Assembly (NCBI RefSeq): GCF_003633685.1
Contig: NZ_RBKT01000001.1
Span: 7,502,001 to 7,566,000, forward strand
Direction: 5' to 3'
DNA: 64,000 bases
DNA from: Micromonospora pisi
GTDB taxonomy: Bacteria > Actinomycetota > Actinomycetes > Mycobacteriales > Micromonosporaceae
Below are positions 15,036-23,393 of this stretch, one piece after another (within the stretch, counting starts at the first letter, position 1; each line of letters begins with the position of its first letter). The position numbers and the translations under genes are program-made. Under the pieces are notes generated by a model. The model made no database searches, was not told the origin of the DNA, and worked only from the letters and a program-made list of their open reading frames with translations.

Positions 15036-16493
15036 CTACCTCGCGGTGGCGAGGACGTCGACCAGGCCGGCCATGCTCAGTCGCAGCTCCGCGTCCGGTT
15101 GGTGCCCGAAGCCGATCACGAGCGCCGGGGGAACGGCGCGCCCCGAGAAGTGGTACGGCGACAGCGTCGCCACCCGTACCCCCTGGGCGAGCGCCAGGTC
15201 GGCGACCCGACGCGGGTCGAGCCGATCCGGCAGGTACAGCACCTCGGTGTTGACCGCGTTCGCGGCGCCGAGCCGGATCCGGCGCAACGGGGCGACCGAG
15301 GACTCGACGATCCGGCGCCGAGTGGCGAAGCGGCGACCGAGCCGGTGCATCAGCCGGACGATCACCCCGTCGCGCAGCAGCGACGCCAGCGCGAGCTGGG
15401 TCAGGTACGGGGGCTGCCCGGCGTACTCGCCGAGCAGCCGACCGACAGTGGCGGTGAGATCGCGCGGCACCAGCGCGTACCCGAGGTTGAGAGCCGGGGT
15501 CAGCAGCTCGCAGAAGCCACCGACGAGGACCGACCGGGCACCCGCGGTCCCGTACAGCCGGGGTAGCTGGCTCACCGTGGGACGGAACACCGCGTCGCAG
15601 GCGATCTCGACGACATGCCCGCCGCTGCCCGCCGCCCACGCCACCGCCGCCCGGCGTCGTTCCGCCGAGAGCACATGTCCCAGCGGGACCTGGGCGTCCG
15701 CGCTCAACACGATCGCCCGGCAGGCCGGCCCCACCCCGTCCAGACGGGCACCGTCGCGGTCGACCGGCAGCGCGGCCGGGCGCTCCAGGTCCCCGCCGGC
15801 CGCCCGGTGCAGGGCCGGTGGTACCGGTTCCTCGATCGCCACCTGGCGGCCCCGCAGCCCCAACGCGTCCAGCACCAGCCGCAACCCGTGCGCCGTGCCG
15901 CCGGTGATCACCACGTCCCGGCCGGCGAGCGGCACACCCCGGCTCCGGGCCAGGTGCTCGGCGACCGCGCGGCGCAGATCGGGTAGACCGAGCGCGGGCA
16001 ACGGCTGCGCCGGCGGCCGATGGAAACTCGCCCGCCGCCAGGCCGCGCGCCAGGCGGGCAGGGGGCAGGCCTCGATGTCGACCTGTCCCGGCCGCAGGTC
16101 GAGCACGCCGGGCCGGCCGGCCGGTACCGGAGGACGGGTGGATGCCGGCCGGTCCGCAGGGCCCGTCAGCCGGCGGGCGTCCAGGGTCGTACCGGCCCGC
16201 CCCGACCGGCCGTCCGGCTGACGTGGCGCCGGGCGACCGGCGACGTACGTCCCCGAGCCGGGCTGGCTCTCCAGGTAACCACGGGTGAACAGCAACTCGT
16301 ACGCCGCGGTCGTCACCCCACGGGAGACGCCGAGCAGCGCGGCGAGCGTCCGGGTCGACGGCAGTTGCGCACGGCGGGCCAGCAGGCCGTGTTCCACGGC
16401 GGTGCCGACCTGCGTGGCGATCTGCTCGTGCAGCGGTTCCCGACTGTGCCGGGTGACCGTGATCGGAATGGTGAGGATGGTCTGGTGCCGCAT
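15036..16493 (-). CDS. MocR-type GntR regulator with degenerate aminotransferase domain (PLP lysine replaced)
   Basis: The 485-residue protein has an N-terminal GntR winged helix (EPLHEQIATQVGTAVEHGLL, PSTRTLAALLGVSRGVTTAAYELL), then a fold-type I aminotransferase-like domain from about residue 125. Markers of the latter are ITGGTAHGLRLVLDAL, ADAQVPLGHVLSAERR, CDAVFRP and LTPALNLGYALVP. In MocR proteins the segment before the last motif reads roughly GTFSKTLAP and its Lys binds PLP. Here it reads GGFCELLTP, so position 329 is Glu. The protein may bind no cofactor or bind it non-covalently. The ATG at 16493 was chosen because the helix-turn-helix follows directly. It is divergent from the regulator gene at 16664. 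Confidence 0.87.
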   Translation of the reverse strand: MRHQTILTIPITVTRHSREPLHEQIATQVGTAVEHGLLARRAQLPSTRTLAALLGVSRGVTTAAYELLFTRGYLESQPGSGTYVAGRPAPRQPDGRSGRAGTTLDARRLTGPADRPASTRPPVPAGRPGVLDLRPGQVDIEACPLPAWRAAWRRASFHRPPAQPLPALGLPDLRRAVAEHLARSRGVPLAGRDVVITGGTAHGLRLVLDALGLRGRQVAIEEPVPPALHRAAGGDLERPAALPVDRDGARLDGVGPACRAIVLSADAQVPLGHVLSAERRRAAVAWAAGSGGHVVEIACDAVFRPTVSQLPRLYGTAGARSVLVGGFCELLTPALNLGYALVPRDLTATVGRLLGEYAGQPPYLTQLALASLLRDGVIVRLMHRLGRRFATRRRIVESSVAPLRRIRLGAANAVNTEVLYLPDRLDPRRVADLALAQGVRVATLSPYHFSGRAVPPALVIGFGHQPDAELRLSMAGLVDVLATAR

Positions 16494-16663
16494 GAACCCA
16501 GGTCTACGGAACCCGGGCTGCGGCCCGGTTGTGCCACGGTTGTGGCGGGCCGCCGACGCTTGCGGCGGATCTAGGTCAATTGCTGTCCATCGATCGGGCC
16601 TGGACCTATGCTGCGGGGGAGGCGACTTCGTGACGCGTGTTCGCCCGCGCGGGAGGGGGGACC

Positions 16664-19600
16664 GTGGGGGGCACGTCGGCGGCCGGAGAAGCCACCGTCC
16701 CAGCCCCGGGCCAACCGGTCGGGGTGAGCCCGGCGGTGGTGCTCGCCGCCGACGGGGACGGGGACAAGCCGGCGCGGCGGCAGGTTCGCCTGCTCGGGCC
16801 GGTGGAGGTGCTCGGCCCGGCCGGCCCCGCGTTGCTCGTCGGGGCGCGACAGCGCGCCGTGGTCGGACTGCTCGCACTGAAGGCCGGCACGGTGGTGCCG
16901 CAGTGGCGGCTGGTCGACGCGCTCTGGGGACAACACCCACCCCGTACGGCGGTCAAGTCGCTGCACAGTCACGTCGCCCGGGTCCGGTCCGCGCTGACCC
17001 TCTGCGGCCTTCCCGACGTGCTGGTCACCCGGGAGTCCGGGTACGCGCTGCGGTTGGCCCCCGAGACGGTCGACGCGATCCGCTTCGAGGAGTTCGCCCG
17101 CCGGGGCCGCGACGCCCTGGCCGCCGGGGCGCCCGAACGGGCCGTCGCCCGGCTGCGTGAGGGCCTGGGACTCTGGCGACACGAGGTCGCACTCGCCGAC
17201 GCCGAGCCGACCGGTTGGGGCGCGGCGGAGGTGGACCGCCTCTCCGAGGTGCGGCTGGCCGCGATCGAGGACCGGTGGGACGCGGAGCTCCAGTTGGGTC
17301 GGCACGTCGACGCGGTCGGCGAGCTGGAGCGTCTCCTGGTCGAATACCCGTCCCGGGAACGGTTGGTCGCCCTGCTGATGCTGGCGCTCTACCGCTGCGG
17401 TCGACAGACCGACGCCCTCGACGCGTACCAGCGGCTGCGGGCCGGGATCGCGGAGGAGTTCGGCGTTGATCCCGGTCCGGAACTGGCCCGCCTGCACACC
17501 CGGATCCTCCGCCGTGATCCGGGCCTCGACCCCGAACCGGCGCCGGTCACCGGGCCACCGGCCGCGCCGGTCCCCGCCGGGCCGACCGGCGCCGGGCGCG
17601 TCGTCGCCGCCGGGATGCCCACGGGTACGGAGCCGCCGGCCGGGCCGCCGATGCCGACACCGATGCAGCTACCCGCGCCGGTCGGGTTCTTCACCGGCCG
17701 GGCACCGGAACTCTCCCTGCTGGACCAACTCCTCGACGACCCGGGCGGGGACCTGCGGCTGGCCCTCATCTCCGGTCCAGGGGGCATCGGCAAGACCGCG
17801 CTCGCGGTGCAGTGGGGCCGTCGGGTCGCCGGCCGGTTCCCGGATGGGCAGCTCTTCGTCGACCTGCGCGGTCACGACCGGGAGTCGACGCTGCCACCTG
17901 GGCACGCGCTCTCGCACATGCTGCGCAGTCTCGGCGTACCGGCGGACCGGATTCCGGCCGAGCTGACCGAACAGGCCAGTCTCTACCGTTCGCTGCTGCA
18001 CGGCCGCCGCATCCTGATCGTGCTCGACAACGCCGGCACCGCCGACGACGTACTGCCGCTGGTCCCCGCCAGCGTCGGCACCATGCTGGTGGTCACCAGC
18101 CGCAGCGCCATCGCCGCGCTCAACACCCATCACGCCGTCTGTGCGGTCAGCCTCGACGTGCTGCCCGACCACGAGGCGCTGACCGTGCTGACCCGGCTGC
18201 TCGGCGTCGGGGCGGTGCAGCGGGAGCGGGCCGCCGCGGCTGAACTGGTCCGGCTCTGCGACCGGATGCCGTTGGCGCTGCGGATCGCGGCGGCGAAGCT
18301 GGCGAGCCGGCCCAGTCGTACGATCGGGAACCTGGTGACGGAACTGGCTGGCGCGAACCGGCTCGACGCGCTCACCGTCGACGGCGGCTCGCGCAGCGTA
18401 CGGACCGTCTTCGCCAGTGCGTACCGGGCGTTGAGCGCACCCGCTGCCCGGCTGTTCCGGCTGCTCGGCCTCCACCCCGGCCCGACGTTCCACACCCTGC
18501 TCGCCGCCGCCGTGGCCGACCTGCCGCCGCAGGAGGCGCGGCGGATCGTCGACGAACTGGTGGTGGCGCACCTCGCCGTCGAGACCGGCGTGGACCAGTA
18601 CCGTTTCCATGACCTGATCGCGCTCTTCGCCCAGCAGTGCGCGGCCGTCGACGAGACCGCGTCGGGGCGGGAGGACGCGGTGCTGCGGATCGTCGACTGG
18701 TACCTCGCGGTCGCCACGGCCGCGAACCGGGTGCTCGACCCGGGCCGGGACCGGGTCACCGCGGTGCTGCGCCACCCACCGGCCGAGCCGCCGTTCCCGG
18801 CCGAACACCACGCCGCGCTCGCCTTCCTCGACGCCGAGCGGGGCAACCTGCTGCCGATCACCCGGTACGCGGCGGAACACGGCCTGCCGACCGCCGCGTG
18901 GCAGTTGACGTACCTGTTGATCGGTTTCTACGACTCGCGGGGACACTGGCCCGAGCGGGTGGAGATGTGCCGCTTCGCGGTCTCCGCCGCCCGGCAGATC
19001 GGGGATCCGGCCACCGAGGGGCTGATGCTCAGCGGGCTCGGCGTCGCCCACATCATGGCGCGCCGTTTCGACGCGGCGCTGACCAGCCTGCACGAGGCGC
19101 TGCCGCTGATGTTGGCCAGCGGCGACCAGCGCGGGGCGGGGCACGTCTACAACAACATCGCGGCCGCGTACAGCGGGTTGCGGCGGTTCGACGAGGCGGT
19201 CACCGCGTTCCGGCACGCGCTCGCGATCCACACCGCGAGCGGCTACCGGCTCGGCATCGCCCTGGCACTCAACAACACCGGCCACACCTATGTACGGATG
19301 GGTCGGCCCGAGCGCAGCGCTGCGGACCTCGCCGAGGCGCTGGCGATCGCCCGGGAGGTCGGCAACCCCCGGCTGGAGGCCGCGGTGCTGCACAGTCTCG
19401 GCGAGGCCGATCTCGGCCGTGGTGCGCTCGACGAGGCGCTCGACCATCTCGGCCGGGCGCTCCTGGTCTACCAGGCGATCGGCGACCGCCGGTACGAGGC
19501 GGAGACGATGAACGGCCTCGGGCTGGCGCTGCTGCGCAAGGGGGACCCGGTCGCCGCGACGAGCCCGCTGCGGCGCGCTCTGCTGCTCACCCGTGACCTC

Positions 19601-19921
19601 GCCGATCAGCACCTGGAGGCGGTCACCCGGCACAACATGGGGCAGGCGTACCTGGCGGCGGGTGACCTCGCCGCCGCAGCGGAGGAGCTGGGGCACGCGC
19701 TGGCGCTGCGTGGCCGGATACCGGACCCGTACGAGGAGGCGCGGGTCCGACGTGACCTCGGGGAGCTGGGGCGGCGCCTCGGTGACCGGACCGGCGCGGA
19801 GCAGCACTGGCGGCTCGCCGTGACGCTCTACCGGCGGGCGAACGCGGTCGCCGAGGCGGGAGAGCTGGCCGTGCGTCTCGAACGGGACGCACGGCCGGTC
19901 GCCGCTCCGGGTACCTACTGA
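16664..19921 (+). CDS. AfsR/SARP-type regulator with NB-ARC and TPR domains
   Basis: This 1085-residue protein combines a winged helix (about 40-130), a BTAD (about 137-285), a proline-rich linker, an NB-ARC/STAND ATPase (about 340-620) and a C-terminal set of TPRs (about 770-1060). In the ATPase the P-loop GPGGIGKTAL is near 370 and the Walker B is ILIVLDNAG. It is a signal-integrating activator of the AfsR type, which binds direct repeats near target promoters and uses ATP binding and TPR contacts to switch state. The GTG at 16664 has GGGAGG seven bases upstream; a GTG at 16637 lacks one. No direct target is obvious, though the SDP-like operon starts 720 bases downstream. Confidence 0.9.
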   Translation: MGGTSAAGEATVPAPGQPVGVSPAVVLAADGDGDKPARRQVRLLGPVEVLGPAGPALLVGARQRAVVGLLALKAGTVVPQWRLVDALWGQHPPRTAVKSLHSHVARVRSALTLCGLPDVLVTRESGYALRLAPETVDAIRFEEFARRGRDALAAGAPERAVARLREGLGLWRHEVALADAEPTGWGAAEVDRLSEVRLAAIEDRWDAELQLGRHVDAVGELERLLVEYPSRERLVALLMLALYRCGRQTDALDAYQRLRAGIAEEFGVDPGPELARLHTRILRRDPGLDPEPAPVTGPPAAPVPAGPTGAGRVVAAGMPTGTEPPAGPPMPTPMQLPAPVGFFTGRAPELSLLDQLLDDPGGDLRLALISGPGGIGKTALAVQWGRRVAGRFPDGQLFVDLRGHDRESTLPPGHALSHMLRSLGVPADRIPAELTEQASLYRSLLHGRRILIVLDNAGTADDVLPLVPASVGTMLVVTSRSAIAALNTHHAVCAVSLDVLPDHEALTVLTRLLGVGAVQRERAAAAELVRLCDRMPLALRIAAAKLASRPSRTIGNLVTELAGANRLDALTVDGGSRSVRTVFASAYRALSAPAARLFRLLGLHPGPTFHTLLAAAVADLPPQEARRIVDELVVAHLAVETGVDQYRFHDLIALFAQQCAAVDETASGREDAVLRIVDWYLAVATAANRVLDPGRDRVTAVLRHPPAEPPFPAEHHAALAFLDAERGNLLPITRYAAEHGLPTAAWQLTYLLIGFYDSRGHWPERVEMCRFAVSAARQIGDPATEGLMLSGLGVAHIMARRFDAALTSLHEALPLMLASGDQRGAGHVYNNIAAAYSGLRRFDEAVTAFRHALAIHTASGYRLGIALALNNTGHTYVRMGRPERSAADLAEALAIAREVGNPRLEAAVLHSLGEADLGRGALDEALDHLGRALLVYQAIGDRRYEAETMNGLGLALLRKGDPVAATSPLRRALLLTRDLADQHLEAVTRHNMGQAYLAAGDLAAAAEELGHALALRGRIPDPYEEARVRRDLGELGRRLGDRTGAEQHWRLAVTLYRRANAVAEAGELAVRLERDARPVAAPGTY

Positions 19922-19934
19922 CCCTTCGGTGTGC

Positions 19935-20429
19935 CTACCGATCTTTCGGCGGGGCACCGTCCTTGATCACGACCTCTGCCCGGCCCTGGCCGATGGTTCC
20001 GGTGGACGGGTCGGAGATGCTCACCGTGAACCACTCGTCGGGTTCCCGTCGGTTGTCGGCCTGGATCTGCACCGGCACCTCGATGCCCTTCGCGCCGGCG
20101 GGGATGGTCACCCGGCGTTGCTCGATCGCGAGGTAGTCGTCCGGCGCCACCGCGGTCCCGTCGGTGGTGCGGAACAGCACCGTCACCGGTTCCTTCAACG
20201 GCTGCGACAGGGTCACGGTGACGATGGCCGTGCCGCCCCGCTCAGCCGTGGTGGCCGGTACGTCGACGGGAATCTGCTCCCAGCAGATGGTGCCGTTGAC
20301 GGAGACCAGTACCCGGTCGTCCTCCGGGTCGCAGCAGGCGTGGCTGGCGGCCGGGGTCAGGCCGAGCAGCGCCGTGGGGATTACGACGGTGGCGGCAAGC
20401 CTGCCGACTCGCCAGCGCGTACGTGTCAT
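19935..20429 (-). CDS. Small secreted protein with a Calx-beta domain
   Basis: A 164-residue precursor: MTRTRWRVGRLAATVVIPTALL signal peptide, then a mature protein of about 130 residues with three early Cys residues (ACCDPED and GTICWEQ). A Calx-beta-like fold follows, shown by the strand pattern GTAIVTVTLSQPLKEPVTVLF, the DGTAVAPDDYLA motif and the closing EPDEWFTVSISDP. Calx-beta domains bind calcium and mediate adhesion, usually as repeats in large proteins; a single-domain protein is unusual. The ATG at 20429 has AAGGAG eight bases before it. It ends 13 bases from the stop of the AfsR-type gene and is divergent from the SDP-like operon. Confidence 0.8.
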   Translation of the reverse strand: MTRTRWRVGRLAATVVIPTALLGLTPAASHACCDPEDDRVLVSVNGTICWEQIPVDVPATTAERGGTAIVTVTLSQPLKEPVTVLFRTTDGTAVAPDDYLAIEQRRVTIPAGAKGIEVPVQIQADNRREPDEWFTVSISDPSTGTIGQGRAEVVIKDGAPPKDR

Positions 20430-20641
20430 CGGGTCCTCTCCTTCGATTGCCCTGTGAGCCTCCATTAACACCGTCGGCGGTTGTGGCGGGGTTGTGGCGC
20501 ACGTCGATGCCCTTCCCGTCCAGAGCCACTACGACGGCGAAGTGTGCCCGGAACCGGTCCTGTCCGTCGCCGCCCGGCCCGGCTGATCCTGATCGCAGGC
20601 GGCTGCCGAGGGGGCAGTCGCCGCATCGCAGGTCAGAGAGG

Positions 20642-21256
20642 GTGAACGAGTTGGTATTCATCGACGCAGTTCGAAGGCGGTGGGTGTGGGCGGCGGCGCT
20701 GTTCGCGGTCGTCGCGCTCGGCATCGGGTACGCCGGCCAGGTGCGGGCGGACGCACCGGCGGCGGCCCCGGCTTACCAGGCCGTGGATCTCGCCGACGCG
20801 ATCCTGTTCGCCGACGGTCCGGCGGCGCGGCATCTGGAAGGGCTGGAGCGGCCGTCGATCGAGTGGACCGAGGAGGCGAAGCGTTCCAAGGAGGCGATCG
20901 GCGAGGCGATCAGCCGTGACGGGAAGTGGGGTGAGTCGTTCGCCAGCCGGGTCCAGTCGGGTGACCCGAACCAGATCGCCCCGGCGCTGCACGACCTCGG
21001 GGTGAAGTCCCGGCTCGCGCTGGACGACCTGTGGGGTCGGGACACGATGGACAAGGCCATGGAGGCGGCGGTCGGCGGCTCTGCTGTCAGCACCATCCTG
21101 GCCTGGCAGCGGTATGTGGTCATCTACCGGATCATCGTGATCGTCCGGCACATCTACGTTGTCTGGTCGCTGCGCGTCGACGACCGGTTTGCCACCGGCA
21201 ACCTGCCGGACGAGATCACCATCCGCACGATCGCGCAGAACCTCAGCGTGCGCTGA
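20642..21256 (+). CDS. sdpC: SdpC-like bacteriocin precursor (sporulation-delaying-protein family)
   Basis: The 204-residue product is the length of Bacillus subtilis SdpC (203). It has a signal peptide (VWAAALFAVVALGIGYAGQV), then a soluble stretch whose start YQAVDLADAILFADGPAARHL can be laid over the SdpC motif FSGEDYFRGLLFGQG. The SGDPNQIAPAL segment likewise matches SKDPKKLIENM. A strongly hydrophobic block (about 150-180: ILAWQRYVVIYRIIVIVRHI) sits where mature SDP is cut out, and a short polar tail follows. Unlike SdpC there is no cysteine. SdpA- and SdpB-type genes follow directly, which supports the call. The GTG at 20642 is chosen; a TTG at 20651 with GAGAGG upstream is possible. 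Confidence 0.7.
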   Translation: MNELVFIDAVRRRWVWAAALFAVVALGIGYAGQVRADAPAAAPAYQAVDLADAILFADGPAARHLEGLERPSIEWTEEAKRSKEAIGEAISRDGKWGESFASRVQSGDPNQIAPALHDLGVKSRLALDDLWGRDTMDKAMEAAVGGSAVSTILAWQRYVVIYRIIVIVRHIYVVWSLRVDDRFATGNLPDEITIRTIAQNLSVR

Positions 21257-21278
21257 CCCAGGGACGGAGGGAAGCCTG

Positions 21279-21974
21279 ATGGATACCAGCAGCGCGGTGT
21301 GGCAGCACCGCACACCGGCGGAGAGCGCCGGCACAGTCGAGGACACGGACCGTCCCGAAGCGACCGACGACGTCGACGGGACCGCCGTCGCGGGTCGTGA
21401 CGGCCAACCGGACCCGGAGTCGTCCGCCGGGGACCGGGCGGATCTGCGGCTCGGCCGGAGCATCGCGTCGTTGATCGCGCTCGCCGCGGTCGCCGTGGTG
21501 TACGTGCTCCACGCCGCGCTGCCGGCCACCCCTTTCGAGTTGCCGTTCGGGAACCCGCAGGCGTTCCGGACGGTGGTTCCGGAGGGCTGGGGTTTCTTCA
21601 CCATGAGTCCGCGTACGCCGGATGTCCTGGTCTACGGTGCCCGGGCCGACGGCGACTGGCGCCAGTTGACCGTCGGCGCGCATGAGGGACCGGCGAGCCT
21701 GATGGGGTTGAACCGGCGCAACCGGTCGCAGGGGACCGAGGTGGCGATCGTGGCCAACCAGTTGCGGCCGGAGGAGTGGAGCGCGTGTGAGCGGGAGCCG
21801 CTCGACTGTCTCTCGGCCCTGCGTCCCCGGGAGGTCCCGGTGGCGAACTTCTCCACCCTGCGGAGCGTCTGCGGTGAGGTCGGTCTGGTGATGCAGGACG
21901 TGCTGCCGTGGGCGTGGCGCGGGTTGCCGACGGAGATGCCGTCCAAGGTCGTACGGGTGGTGGTGTCATGTTGA
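21279..21974 (+). CDS. sdpA: SdpA-family antimicrobial peptide maturation protein
   Basis: The 231-residue protein has a long acidic, disordered N terminus (1-60), one membrane helix (SIASLIALAAVAVVYVLHAAL) and a domain of about 150 residues. This domain has the SdpA pattern: PEGWGFFTMSPRTPDVLVYG, GLNRRNRSQGTEVA, and three to four cysteines (SACEREPLDC, SVCGEV). In Bacillus SdpA works with SdpB to convert SdpC into the active SDP peptide. The N-terminal extension is longer than in the Bacillus protein. The ATG at 21279 is preceded by GGAGGG. It lies 22 bases after the toxin-like gene and overlaps sdpB. Confidence 0.82.
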   Translation: MDTSSAVWQHRTPAESAGTVEDTDRPEATDDVDGTAVAGRDGQPDPESSAGDRADLRLGRSIASLIALAAVAVVYVLHAALPATPFELPFGNPQAFRTVVPEGWGFFTMSPRTPDVLVYGARADGDWRQLTVGAHEGPASLMGLNRRNRSQGTEVAIVANQLRPEEWSACEREPLDCLSALRPREVPVANFSTLRSVCGEVGLVMQDVLPWAWRGLPTEMPSKVVRVVVSC

Positions 21975-22978
21975 CCCGTTGGTTGGTCTCGCTCGGGCGG
22001 TGGGCCCGACCGAGGTTGGCCGAGGCTCCCTGGGGTTCCGGCCTGGGCCTGGCCCGTACGCTGCTCGCCCTGGCCACCCTCGGTACGTTGCTCGCCACCG
22101 CGCCGTCGGTGCTGATGTCGCCGTTGGCCGACGGGAGCCGGGGACCGGTCTGCGCCGGTCCGATGCAGGCGGGTGTGTGGTGCGTCGTGCCGGCCTGGCA
22201 GGGCGAGGCGGCCCGCTGGTTGAGTGTGGCGATCCTGCTGGTCGTCGCCTCCGGTTGGCGACCTCGGTTCACCGGTGTCCTGCACTGGTGGGTCTCCTGG
22301 AGCCTGTTGGTCAACGCCTCGATCGTGGACGGCGGTGACCAGGTGGCCGCGGTCCTGACCCTGCTGCTGCTTCCGGTGACGCTGACCGACCCGCGTCGTT
22401 GGCACTGGCAGCGCCCGCCGGACCGGGAGCCAGGTCTGGCCAGGATAGTCGCTTATGTTGCTCTGATCCTGATTCAGATTCAGGTGGCCGTTCTGTACCT
22501 GCACGCCTCGGTGGCGAAGCTCGGCGTACGTGAGTGGGCCGACGGGACCTCGATGTTCTACTGGCTGCGCAACCCGACCTTCGGTGCTCCCGACTGGCTG
22601 CGTCCACTGGTCGACGTGATCACCGACTCCTCGGTCGGGGTCGCGCTGCTCACCTGGTCGGCGGTCGCCTTCGAGTTCGCCCTCGCGCTGGCGATCCTGC
22701 TCGGCCCGGCGGCCCGGCGTCGGTTGCTGGTCGGCGGGCTGATCTTCCACGCGATGATCGCGGTCGCGATGGGACTGATCAGCTTCAGTACGGCGATGAG
22801 CGCGGCTCTGCTGCTCTACCTTCTGCCGATCGGGCGGCACCTGCCGTTGCCCGCAGCGGTGGTGCGGTTCGGTGGGCGCCTGGCACTGCTCTGGTCCCGC
22901 CAGCGGTCGCGACGGCGTGAGCGGCGGAGTCCGGAGTTTCCGACCGTGCCGTCGGTCGGGCGACCGGTCCAGTGGTGA
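21968..22978 (+). CDS. sdpB: SdpB-family integral membrane protein of antimicrobial peptide system
   Basis: A 336-residue polytopic membrane protein with about six helices and the SdpB/HTTM-like signature LYLHASVAKL followed by WADGTSMFYWLRNPTFG. Further motifs are a loop with paired cysteines (GPVCAGPMQAGVWCVVP) and a basic C-terminal tail. SdpB is needed together with SdpA for maturation of the SDP toxin; the wider family is related to vitamin K-dependent carboxylase-like HTTM proteins. The ATG at 21968 overlaps the SdpA reading frame by seven bases, which implies coupled translation. It is the last gene of the operon; a perfect hairpin follows 35 bases later. Confidence 0.82.
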   Translation: MLTRWLVSLGRWARPRLAEAPWGSGLGLARTLLALATLGTLLATAPSVLMSPLADGSRGPVCAGPMQAGVWCVVPAWQGEAARWLSVAILLVVASGWRPRFTGVLHWWVSWSLLVNASIVDGGDQVAAVLTLLLLPVTLTDPRRWHWQRPPDREPGLARIVAYVALILIQIQVAVLYLHASVAKLGVREWADGTSMFYWLRNPTFGAPDWLRPLVDVITDSSVGVALLTWSAVAFEFALALAILLGPAARRRLLVGGLIFHAMIAVAMGLISFSTAMSAALLLYLLPIGRHLPLPAAVVRFGGRLALLWSRQRSRRRERRSPEFPTVPSVGRPVQW

Positions 22979-23013
22979 GGGTGCCTGTCTGAGGTGGTGG
23001 GGCGGTATGGATC

Positions 23014-23047
23014 GGGGCGTGTCCCGTCGGCGGACGGGACACGCCCC
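23014..23047 (+). terminator. Strong hairpin ending the SDP-like operon
   Basis: GGGGCGTGTCCCGTC (23014-23028) and GACGGGACACGCCCC (23033-23047) form a perfect 15-bp stem with loop GGCG, 35 bases after the sdpB stop. No T tract. Confidence 0.75.
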
Positions 23048-23119
23048 ACCGCGTGTTCTCGAGGTCTCGGCGTTCGCCTGTCGGCGTGGCCGAACGGTTG
23101 CGCGGAGGGATCGGCACTC

Positions 23120-23147
23120 TTGACGACCGCATTGTTATCGCTAACAT
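23120..23147 (+). promoter_or_regulatory. Promoter of the LacI-type regulator gene
   Basis: TTGACG (23120-23125), 16 bases, TAACAT (23142-23147). The -10 box overlaps the operator at 23133-23146, so autorepression is expected. The arrangement mirrors the araB promoter at 24570-24597. Confidence 0.5.
23133..23146. promoter_or_regulatory. LacI-family operator, copy 1
   Basis: TGTTATCGCTAACA is the exact reverse complement of the site before araB at 24583-24596. It is a near-palindrome with a central CG, the usual LacI-family form. Confidence 0.75.
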
Positions 23148-23393
23148 GATCGCAGTCAGGGGCCGTCAACTCCGTTGGGAGAGGAGCGAGACCCGATCCG
23201 GTTCCTCCGGTGTACGACATGACGCAGAGTGTCGATCCGGGCGGGGCTCACCGGTGTACCGAGCCGGTTCGCTGTGGTTACCCGTGCGACGGGCTGATGA
23301 ATCCCGTGCGGTCACCCGACGATAATCGGTGCCCGAGCGGCGCTCGTTGCCCGGGGCGGTGACATGCGAGCAATTCCCGAATGAGGTAGCGAA

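Larger units (their letters stand above)
22979..23393. other. Intergenic region: operon terminator and regulated promoter of the LacI gene
   Basis: This 415-base stretch has no convincing gene. It holds the terminator of the SDP-like operon (23014-23047), a promoter with overlapping operator (23120-23147) and then about 240 bases of apparent 5' leader before the LacI start at 23394. A 60-codon open frame from the ATG at 23147 has an arginine-rich translation without domain character and no ribosome-binding site. Confidence 0.6.

Noticed and set aside
17669-19957. A 762-codon minus-strand frame opposite the AfsR-type regulator
   Set aside because: Shadow frame; Arg/Val/Pro-rich with no recognisable motif.
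20242-20640. Minus-strand frame with CGDCPLG upstream of the SDP-like toxin, at first recalling a small Cys protein
   Set aside because: No start signal, overlaps the signal peptide of the Calx-beta gene in another frame, and the remaining sequence has no motif.
23053-23325. Small frame in the LacI upstream region, with ATG at 23147 inside the promoter
   Set aside because: No ribosome-binding site, arginine-rich translation without domain character; more likely a 5' leader.
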